From NCBI RefSeq assembly GCF_946187255.1, contig NZ_CAMHRZ010000095.1, forward strand, positions 1 to 11,544: a stretch of 11,544 nt of DNA. Direction: 5' to 3'. This stretch comes from an uncultured Ruminococcus sp. (GTDB taxonomy: Bacteria > Bacillota > Clostridia > Oscillospirales > Ruminococcaceae). The position numbers were made by a program, and so were the translations under genes. The notes under the pieces are model-generated. The model was not told the origin of the DNA. It ran no database searches and worked only from the letters and a program-made list of their open reading frames with translations. Below are positions 6,641-11,544 of this stretch, in pieces. Position 1 is the stretch's first letter; the number at the start of each line of letters is the position of its first letter.

Positions 6641-6892
6641 TTACAGGCTCTCGTGGAAAGTCCTTGAAATAACATCGTCCTGCTGTTCCTTTGTCAGCTT
6701 GACGAAATTCACCGCATAGCCCGATACCCTGATGGTCAGCTGAGGGTACTTTTCGGGGTGTGCCTGCGCATCGAGAAGCGTCTCACGGTTCAGCACGTTG
6801 ACATTGAGATGATGACCGCCCTTTTCGGCATAGCCGTCCAGCAAGCCGATAAGGTTCTCTACCTGTGCATCTGTCGGTTCAAAATTTGCCAT
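6641..6892 (-). CDS. grcA: Stand-alone glycyl-radical domain of pyruvate formate-lyase (GrcA-like)
   Basis: An 83-residue protein equal to the C-terminal domain of PFL. It carries the glycyl-radical loop RVSGYAV with the radical Gly at position 58, the helical GGHHLNVNVLNRETLLDA segment, and the PFL C-terminus LTKEQQDDVISRTFHESL, very close to that of E. coli PflB. It resembles E. coli GrcA (YfiD), a 127-residue spare part that rescues oxygen-cleaved PFL, but is shorter. Here it is not a spare: the adjacent catalytic subunit has no radical domain, so this protein should be the obligate third of the active enzyme and the substrate of PflA. It is last in the operon; ATG at 6892 has AGGAAG about six bases upstream, 15 bp after the previous stop. 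The split role is inference; the domain identity is clear. Confidence 0.9.
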   Translation of the reverse strand: MANFEPTDAQVENLIGLLDGYAEKGGHHLNVNVLNRETLLDAQAHPEKYPQLTIRVSGYAVNFVKLTKEQQDDVISRTFHESL

Positions 6893-6907
6893 GATGATAC
6901 TTCCTTT

Positions 6908-7150
6908 CTATAACTCGTCGTCCTCATCGGACACTTTCTCGTTCGGCTGACAGCACGCACCCGTGCCGCAGTCGTTTGTCCTGAAGGTCTGAACTGTCAT
7001 GCCAACATCGTCCTGACCTTCCCTTTTTGCTTTCAGCAGTGCCTCAGCGTCGATATTGACATGACCTTCGCCGCCTGCCATCAGCTTATCTATCATCTCG
7101 ACAAGCTCATTTACCTTGCCGTCATCATCAAGTGAAGCCTTAATCGCCAT
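6908..7150 (-). CDS. Small acidic Cys-cluster protein resembling a degenerate glycyl-radical domain
   Basis: Eighty residues, not recognised as a named family. Residues 12-54 can be laid over the neighbouring radical domain: VNELVEMIDKLMAGGEGHVNI matches VENLIGLLDG-GGHHLNVNV, and AEALLKAKREGQDD matches RETLLDAQAHPEKY. Where the radical loop RVSGYAV should be, it reads TVQTFRT, so the radical Gly is absent. Instead there is a cluster CGTGACC (Cys61, 66, 67) and an acidic tail SDEDDEL. Its ATG overlaps the pflB stop by 11 bases and has a GGAGGAG box eight bases upstream, which implies translational coupling and matched amounts. Possible roles are a structural or protective partner of the split PFL, a redox or metal-binding subunit, or an activase adaptor. 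None is proven. Confidence 0.75.
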   Translation of the reverse strand: MAIKASLDDDGKVNELVEMIDKLMAGGEGHVNIDAEALLKAKREGQDDVGMTVQTFRTNDCGTGACCQPNEKVSDEDDEL

Positions 7151-9260
7151 TATTGATCTCCTCCGTGATGCTTGCTATGTCGATATCTCCCATGAACATC
7201 TCATCATCCTTGCCCAGCGCACCGGGAATTATGGAGAATGTATTGGATATACCGTCCTGTGCGTGCCTGAAAGGCAGCTTTGCAACGGAAGAAAGCGAAG
7301 AAGCAGCACCGTGAGTATCCCTGCCGTGCATGGGGTTAGCACCGGGTGCAAGGGGCACACCGATCTTTCTGCCATCGGGGGTGGAACCTGTCTTCTTGCC
7401 GTAAACAACGTTGGAAGTGATGGTGAGTATGGACATGGTGGGCACACCGTCGCGATAGGTGTGGTGCTTCCTGATCTTGTTCATGAAGCGCTTTACGATA
7501 TCCACTGCGATCTTGTCAACTCTGTCATCGTTATTGCCGTACTTGGGGAAATCGCCCTCAACAACATAATCGACTACAACGTTCCTTGCAACGTCAACTA
7601 CATTGCCGTTCTTGTCCTTTATCTCGATATCCTTGCGGATAGGCTTTACCTTTGCATACTTGATAGCCGACAGCGAGTCAGCCACAACGGAAAGACCTGC
7701 GATACCCGTAGCGAAATACCTCTTGACATCTCTGTCATGGAGCGCCATCTGGAGTCTCTCGTAGCTGTACTTATCGTGCATATAGTGGATGACGTTCAGG
7801 GTATTTACATACAGACCTGCCAGCCATTCCATCATATCATCATACTTTTCCATTACATCGTCATAGTCGAGATACTCACCCGAAACAGGTCTGTACTTGG
7901 GACCTACCTGAACGCCCAGTCTCTCGTCCACGCCGCCGTTTATCGCGTAAAGCAGGCACTTTGCCAGGTTCGCTCTCGCGCCGAAGAACTGCATCTCCTT
8001 GCCGACCACCATCGAAGATACACAGCAGGCAACAGCATAGTCGTCACCGTGTGTAACTCTCATCAGATCGTCGTTCTCGTACTGTATAGCCGATGTGCGT
8101 ATGGACATCCTTGCGCAGAATTTCTTGAAGTTCAGAGGCAGCTTGACGCTCCACAGCACGGTCATATTAGGCTCGGGTGCGGGGCCCAGATTGTTGAGAG
8201 TATTCAGATATCTGAAAGATGTCTTTGTTACCATAGGCACACCGTCGATGGATACGCCGCCGATAGACTCGGTCACCCATGTGGGGTCGCCCGAGAACAG
8301 TGAATTGTACTCGGGAGTTCTTGCAAACTTCACCAGTCTCAGCTTCATGATGAAGTGGTCGATAAGCTCCTGAGCCTGCTCCTCTGTCAGCACACCGTTT
8401 TCTATATCCCTCTGGATATATATATCTATAAATGTGGAAGTTCTTCCCAGGGACATAGCAGCGCCGTTCTGCTCCTTGACAGCTGCCAGATATCCGAAAT
8501 ACAGCCACTGGATAGCTTCCTGTGCGTTCTTTGCGGGCTTGGATATATCACAGCCGTAGATCTGACCCAGCTTTTTCAGCTCACCCAGTGCTCTGATCTG
8601 CTCTGCCAGTTCCTCGCGCAGTCTGATATTCTTTGAAGTCATCCTGACAAGTGAATTTGCCAGCTGATCCTTCTTGTCCTCGATAAGATAATCGATACCG
8701 TACAGCGCAACACGTCTGTAATCACCGATGATACGGCCTCTTCCGTAGGCATCGGGCAGACCTGTCAGTATCGCTGCGTGTCTTGCCAGCTTCATCTCGG
8801 GGGTATAAGCATCGAATACGCCCTGGTTATGGGTCTTTCTGTACTCGGTGAATATCTTCACGATCTCGGGATCCACCTCATAGCCGTACTGCTTGCAGGC
8901 AGCCTGTGCCATCCTCAGTCCGCCGAAGGGCTGCAGAGAACGCTTGAAGGGCTTGTCTGTCTGAAAACCAACGATCTTCTCCAGATCCTTGTTGAGATAT
9001 CCCGCATCATGGCTCGTAATGGTGGATACTATCTTGGTATCCATATCCAGCACGCCGCCTGCTTCTCTCTCCTGCCTTGACAGGTCAAGCACCTGATCCC
9101 AAAGGGCTCTTGTAGCTTCGGTAGGACCTGCAAGAAAGCTCTCGTCTCCGTCATAGGGTGTGAAATTCTTCTGGATAAAGTCTCTCAGGTTAACAGAGGT
9201 GCTGGACCATCTGCCTGCCTTGAAACCCTTCCACTCCTCATCGAACCAAATTCTTTCCAT
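7140..9260 (-). CDS. pflB: Pyruvate formate-lyase catalytic subunit lacking the glycyl-radical domain
   Basis: Formate C-acetyltransferase: pyruvate plus CoA to acetyl-CoA plus formate, the central anaerobic pyruvate reaction. The 706 residues cover the ten-stranded barrel core. The catalytic pair Cys412-Cys413 sits in DDYAVACCVSSM and the surrounding VGKEMQFFGARANLAK is near-identical to E. coli PflB (Cys418-Cys419). The protein stops after FSIIPGALGKDDEMFMGDIDI, exactly where the linker to the radical domain begins; E. coli PflB has 760 residues and continues with the radical loop. No frameshift explains this: the following frames are separate genes with good ribosome binding sites. ATG at 9260 follows AGGGAGAG. 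First gene of a three-gene operon, with a long regulatory region upstream. Confidence 0.93.
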   Translation of the reverse strand: MERIWFDEEWKGFKAGRWSSTSVNLRDFIQKNFTPYDGDESFLAGPTEATRALWDQVLDLSRQEREAGGVLDMDTKIVSTITSHDAGYLNKDLEKIVGFQTDKPFKRSLQPFGGLRMAQAACKQYGYEVDPEIVKIFTEYRKTHNQGVFDAYTPEMKLARHAAILTGLPDAYGRGRIIGDYRRVALYGIDYLIEDKKDQLANSLVRMTSKNIRLREELAEQIRALGELKKLGQIYGCDISKPAKNAQEAIQWLYFGYLAAVKEQNGAAMSLGRTSTFIDIYIQRDIENGVLTEEQAQELIDHFIMKLRLVKFARTPEYNSLFSGDPTWVTESIGGVSIDGVPMVTKTSFRYLNTLNNLGPAPEPNMTVLWSVKLPLNFKKFCARMSIRTSAIQYENDDLMRVTHGDDYAVACCVSSMVVGKEMQFFGARANLAKCLLYAINGGVDERLGVQVGPKYRPVSGEYLDYDDVMEKYDDMMEWLAGLYVNTLNVIHYMHDKYSYERLQMALHDRDVKRYFATGIAGLSVVADSLSAIKYAKVKPIRKDIEIKDKNGNVVDVARNVVVDYVVEGDFPKYGNNDDRVDKIAVDIVKRFMNKIRKHHTYRDGVPTMSILTITSNVVYGKKTGSTPDGRKIGVPLAPGANPMHGRDTHGAASSLSSVAKLPFRHAQDGISNTFSIIPGALGKDDEMFMGDIDIASITEEINNGD

Positions 9261-9282
9261 CTGTTCATCTCTCCCTGACTAT

Positions 9283-9343
9283 GCAGCATAACACAGAAAA
9301 GCTCCCGCATCTTTCCGAGAGCTGATATATTCCTTCATGCTGC
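9283..9343 (-). promoter_or_regulatory. Structured pfl leader with terminator-like hairpin
   Basis: On the minus strand GCAGCAT (9337-9343) can pair with ATGCTGC (9283-9289). Enclosed is an 8-bp hairpin AGCTCTCG/CGGGAGCT (9300-9323) followed by TTTTCT, which looks like a weak intrinsic terminator 40 bases before the pflB start. The arrangement would suit attenuation. It matches no riboswitch class I can recognise. Confidence 0.45.
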
Positions 9344-9413
9344 GGATTTGTTCGGACGATCTGCCCCGTCCCCGCGAGACACTGACACAATATATAGATC
9401 ATCTTCTTTGTAA

Positions 9414-9442
9414 AGAATAACACATTTGCAAGCCACTGTCAA
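9414..9442 (-). promoter_or_regulatory. pfl operon promoter P1 (proximal)
   Basis: On the minus strand TTGACA (9437-9442), 17 bp, TATTCT (9414-9419). It gives a leader of about 145 bases before pflB. Confidence 0.8.
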
Positions 9443-9600
9443 GGAAACAACAGAAATATTACGTTAGTTTAACACTTATTTAATATGTTGCCAAACGTCG
9501 CAAAATCCGCATTTTTCGCCGTTTTTTTACATAGGTCATTCCTGTTCGTACATATCAGCGCTTCTTAACTGTACGTTTTATTGAACAGTTGCCCTCTGAA

Positions 9601-9616
9601 CGTTAAAATTTTAACG
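9601..9616. promoter_or_regulatory. Perfect 16-bp palindrome, Rex-like operator
   Basis: CGTTAAAATTTTAACG is a perfect palindrome and contains GTTAA-N4-TTAAC, the core of the site bound by the NADH-sensing repressor Rex in Firmicutes (TTGTTAA-N4-TTAACAA). The flanks do not extend the match. It lies about 40-55 bases downstream of the expected P2 start and about 160 bp upstream of P1. Confidence 0.55.
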
Positions 9617-9661
9617 ACCTATATATGCGATTTACCCCGCTAAACTATACTTTTTAGGTAC

Positions 9662-9691
9662 ATTTTATTTAATGCGTCATTTCACTGTCAA
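9662..9691 (-). promoter_or_regulatory. Candidate pfl promoter P2 (distal)
   Basis: On the minus strand TTGACA (9686-9691), 18 bp, TAAAAT (9662-9667). The -35 region shares TTGACAGTG with P1. A transcript from here would carry a leader of about 400 bases that includes the palindrome and the P1 region. Confidence 0.6.
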
Positions 9692-9750
9692 ATTGAATTT
9701 CAGCCCCGATCATCGCTCCTATCCCGGACGACTTTTTACATTATAGAAAC

Positions 9751-9778
9751 GACCCGCAGTAAGCTCCTCCTGCGGGTC
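9751..9778 (-). terminator. Terminator of tyrA
   Basis: A 9-bp stem GACCCGCAG/CTGCGGGTC with a 10-base loop lies 8 bases past the tyrA stop on the minus strand; the following tract GTTTCTATA is only moderately T-rich. Confidence 0.65.
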
Positions 9779-9786
9779 TGTCAATA

Positions 9787-10626
9787 TTATTTCTGATTAT
9801 TTGAAAGCTCTTTCAGCTCGCGTCCCGCTTTGAGAAGCTCACGGAGAGTCTCAGTGTCTTCTTCGGCAATGGCATCGCGGTATTCGGTCAGGCGGGCGAT
9901 GATGCAGTCTATCTCATCCACCAGCGGCTTTTTGTTCATGAGGAAAAGCTCTGTCCACATATTCTCATTCAGCTTCGCCACACGGGTGAGATCCTTGAAG
10001 GAACCCGCAGAAAAGCCCGACTGCTTCAGAAGACTGGGGCTCTTGACATAGGCGCTGGATACCACATGGGCAAGCTGCGAGGTGAAAGCGATTATCCTGT
10101 CATGCTCCTCCTTTGTGGCGGTAACTACCTTTGCAAAGCCTATCTCGTAAGCAAGCTGTGATACCTCCCTCACAGCCTTTACAGGGGTGAGGTCAGAGGG
10201 TGTCATGATAAAGCTGGCACGTTCAAACAGGTTGTCCACCGAATATGCAAATCCCGAGAACTCGCGTCCCGCCATAGGATGACAGCCTATAAAAAGTACT
10301 CCCTCATCCGCCAGCGGCTTTTCCACCGCTTCAACGATAGCGCCCTTTACGCCGCAGGTATCGATAACTATACCGCCCTTTTTGAAAAGGGACTTATTCT
10401 CATTTATAAATTTTATGGTCTGAGCGGGATGAAGACATATCATCACCACATCGCAGCCGCCGAGATCGTTTGCTGTGATCTCACCGTCGATAGCCTCCTG
10501 CGCAATGGCACCCGCGATAGCTGCACGGTCTATATCCAGCGCATAACAGCTGTGTTCGGTATTCTTCTTTATCGCCTTTGCCAGCGAACCGCCTATCAGA
10601 CCCAATCCCACTATTCCTATTTTCAT
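9787..10626 (-). CDS. tyrA: Prephenate dehydrogenase
   Basis: Oxidises and decarboxylates prephenate to 4-hydroxyphenylpyruvate with NAD(P)+, the committed step to tyrosine. The 279 residues show a Rossmann nucleotide site at the very N-terminus (GLGLIGGS, residues 7-14), an acidic ALDIDR at the end of the second strand that suggests NAD+ preference, the substrate-site block GCHPMAGRE (His116) and the helical EEHDRI...SQLAHV segment (His187) of the C-terminal dimer domain. No chorismate mutase or ACT domain is fused, so this is the short monofunctional form. I start at the ATG at 10626, which has AGGAAG six to seven bases upstream; an ATG six codons earlier lacks a good site. It is transcribed alone; no other aromatic pathway gene is in the window. 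Confidence 0.93.
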   Translation of the reverse strand: MKIGIVGLGLIGGSLAKAIKKNTEHSCYALDIDRAAIAGAIAQEAIDGEITANDLGGCDVVMICLHPAQTIKFINENKSLFKKGGIVIDTCGVKGAIVEAVEKPLADEGVLFIGCHPMAGREFSGFAYSVDNLFERASFIMTPSDLTPVKAVREVSQLAYEIGFAKVVTATKEEHDRIIAFTSQLAHVVSSAYVKSPSLLKQSGFSAGSFKDLTRVAKLNENMWTELFLMNKKPLVDEIDCIIARLTEYRDAIAEEDTETLRELLKAGRELKELSNNQK

Positions 10627-10667
10627 TGCAGAACTTCCTCTCATGATTTATTGCTTTTATGTAATAA

Positions 10668-10696
10668 AGTATAACACCTTATCCCCTTTTTGTCAA
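10668..10696 (-). promoter_or_regulatory. Promoter of tyrA
   Basis: On the minus strand TTGACA (10691-10696), 17 bp, TATACT (10668-10673), giving a leader of about 35 bases. Confidence 0.8.
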
Positions 10697-10794
10697 GCAT
10701 ATTGGTATAATGCAAAATTTTTTGTTAATCTTTTGTACATTTTAATGAAATCTTAGCCAAGGAAAATAAATTTAAAAATATTTTCATTTTACTA

Positions 10795-10823
10795 TTGACA
10801 AATGACATTGTTTGTAGTATAAT
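10795..10823 (+). promoter_or_regulatory. Consensus sigma-A promoter upstream of the esterase gene
   Basis: TTGACA (10795-10800), 17 bp, TATAAT (10818-10823), a perfect consensus match in very AT-rich DNA. Transcription should start near 10830. Confidence 0.85.
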
Positions 10824-10829
10824 GTGTCC

Positions 10830-10908
10830 TGTGAGAAAAATTAATTTTCTTACGAATTATGAAGGTTTAGGTGATTTGGCGAAGAAGCAGCTTTTTGGCT
10901 GCTTTTTT
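10830..10908 (+). ncRNA. Possible 80-nt small RNA or attenuator leader
   Basis: Between the consensus promoter and the terminator at 10885-10908 lies a compact unit. A 9-bp hairpin at its 5' end (10831-10839/10845-10853, GTGAGAAAA/TTTTCTTAC) is followed by a single-stranded GAAGGTTTAGGTGATTTGG segment and the terminator. It may be an independent small RNA or the terminated leader of the esterase mRNA. A 15-codon frame (GTG at 10871) overlaps the terminator but has a weak ribosome binding site. No known RNA family recognised. Confidence 0.4.
10885..10908 (+). terminator. Intrinsic terminator before the esterase start
   Basis: AAGCAGC/GCTGCTT with a six-base loop and a run of six T (10903-10908). 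The stem can extend outward through CGAAG and TTTTCG with a bulge. It lies only 28 bases before the esterase ATG, downstream of its only clear promoter. Confidence 0.75.
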
Positions 10909-10936
10909 CGTTTTATGACGACTTTTGAGGTGTGAT

Positions 10937-11452
10937 ATGAAGATATTAAACATTCACGGTTTCCGCGGAGATCAGCACAATGCGGCATACGGTGCGCTGA
11001 CGGAAAACGGTCATACTGTCATTTCTCCCGCAACGGACTACGACAGCGAAAAGCCGAAGGATATACTGGATAAACTGCGCGGGATAATCGATACGGAAAA
11101 TATAGATATGCTTGCGGGCACAAGTCTGGGCGGATTTTATGCGGCTGTGCTTTCGGCTGAATACGGTATGCCTGCGGTGCTGGTAAATCCCTGTTTAATG
11201 CCTTACTATCATCTGCCAAAGCTGGGATATGAGGGGGATATAAGAGAGTATATAGAAATATTTGGAAAGCTGGCGGCACTTGATGCCGGGAAGATACATT
11301 GTATCATTGGCGGGAGCGATGAGGTCATTGATACTCATTCTTTTGATATGAGACTGTTTGGGGAGGATATGATCACGATCATCCCCGAGGGAATGCATTC
11401 GGGGGCAACACTGCCGCTGAAAGAGTATTTTGAAAGCATCATCGGGGAGTAA
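10937..11452 (+). CDS. YqiA-like alpha/beta-hydrolase (UPF0227 esterase)
   Basis: Small cytoplasmic serine hydrolase of 171 residues, related to E. coli YqiA (193 residues), which hydrolyses short acyl esters in vitro; the natural substrate is unknown. Visible are the N-terminal strand and oxyanion region LNIHGFRGD (4-12), the nucleophile elbow GTSLGG with Ser63, the VLVNPCLMP stretch typical of the family, a likely acid Asp128 in GGSDEVID, and His154 in GMHSG. The lid is short. I start at the ATG at 10937, which has GAGG six bases upstream; a TTG four codons earlier is less likely. It is divergent from tyrA (310-bp spacer) and the last complete gene in the window. A terminator hairpin just upstream suggests conditional expression. 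Confidence 0.85.
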   Translation: MKILNIHGFRGDQHNAAYGALTENGHTVISPATDYDSEKPKDILDKLRGIIDTENIDMLAGTSLGGFYAAVLSAEYGMPAVLVNPCLMPYYHLPKLGYEGDIREYIEIFGKLAALDAGKIHCIIGGSDEVIDTHSFDMRLFGEDMITIIPEGMHSGATLPLKEYFESIIGE

Positions 11453-11467
11453 GAAGTAGCCACAAAG

Positions 11468-11544
11468 CGTGATCGCGGCAGCAAACAAGCGACACAAGCA
11501 AAACTTAGCCGTGAACCGAGCTTTGGGTCAAGCCTTTCACGAAA
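11468..11544 (+). repeat. Intergenic repeat, copy 3 (inverted, runs off the window)
   Basis: Begins 16 bases after the esterase stop and matches the reverse complement of 428-499 at about 70% identity with one gap. Read in frame with the esterase it would give EVATKRDRGSKQATQAKLSRE, comparable with the minus-strand frame of copy 1. The right end is outside the window. Confidence 0.75.

Noticed and set aside
6641..7150. The two small genes as frameshifted remains of a fused pflB C-terminus
   Set aside because: Each has its own start and ribosome binding site, the 80-residue protein is not the missing linker, and the radical domain is intact from its first helix onward.
7116..8303. 395-codon open frame on the plus strand
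   Set aside because: It is the antisense of pflB, whose protein matches PFL throughout; the plus-strand product is His/Ile/Val-rich without family signature or good ribosome binding site.
9283..9407. ZTP (pfl-motif) riboswitch in the pfl leader
   Set aside because: The name invites it, but the conserved core blocks of that motif are not present and the pairing layout differs.
9462..9477. Second Rex site at GTTAGTTTAAC
   Set aside because: The half sites are three bases apart instead of the six required between GTTA and TAAC in the Rex consensus.

Overview
The window looks like chromosomal DNA of an anaerobic, fibre-fermenting Firmicute of the Ruminococcus type. This is inference: it rests on a GH31 alpha-xylosidase, an oxygen-sensitive pyruvate formate-lyase (PFL) system, strong AGGAGG-type ribosome binding sites and consensus sigma-A promoters (TTGACA, 17 bp, TATAAT). 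No tRNA, rRNA, CRISPR array or transposase was found.

Layout. Bases 1-746 hold a strong terminator of an upstream gene, a GC-rich non-coding stretch built of diverged repeats, and the promoter of the xylosidase gene (747-3092, +). Bases 3217-3823 (-) are a DinB-like gene broken by a frameshift. A hairpin-rich spacer follows, then a minus-strand operon that encodes a YPN-repeat membrane protein (4751-5725) and the PFL-activating enzyme (3986-4735). A small XRE repressor gene (5826-6068, -) is divergent from an AT-rich membrane-protein gene (6207-6521, +); the zinc ribbon of the latter lies in frame behind a UGA codon (to 6593). The operon at 9260-6641 (-) is the centre of interest. It encodes a PFL catalytic subunit without the glycyl-radical domain, then a small protein resembling a degenerate radical domain with a Cys cluster, then a stand-alone glycyl-radical domain. 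About 520 bp of regulatory DNA precedes it, with two promoters, a Rex-like palindrome and a structured leader. Prephenate dehydrogenase (9787-10626, -) and a YqiA-like esterase (10937-11452, +) are divergently transcribed; the esterase is preceded by a possible small RNA or attenuator. The last bases (11468-11544) are an inverted copy of the repeat near the window start.

How the genes work together. The xylosidase releases xylose from xyloglucan-type oligosaccharides for fermentation. PFL then splits pyruvate into acetyl-CoA and formate. Here the radical-bearing Gly is supplied by a separate 83-residue subunit, which the activase encoded about 2 kb downstream would have to charge. TyrA (tyrosine synthesis) and the esterase are housekeeping or unassigned and have no visible link to PFL. 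The two AT-rich genes (DinB-like and zinc-ribbon membrane protein) both have broken frames behind perfect promoters and look like decaying accessory genes.
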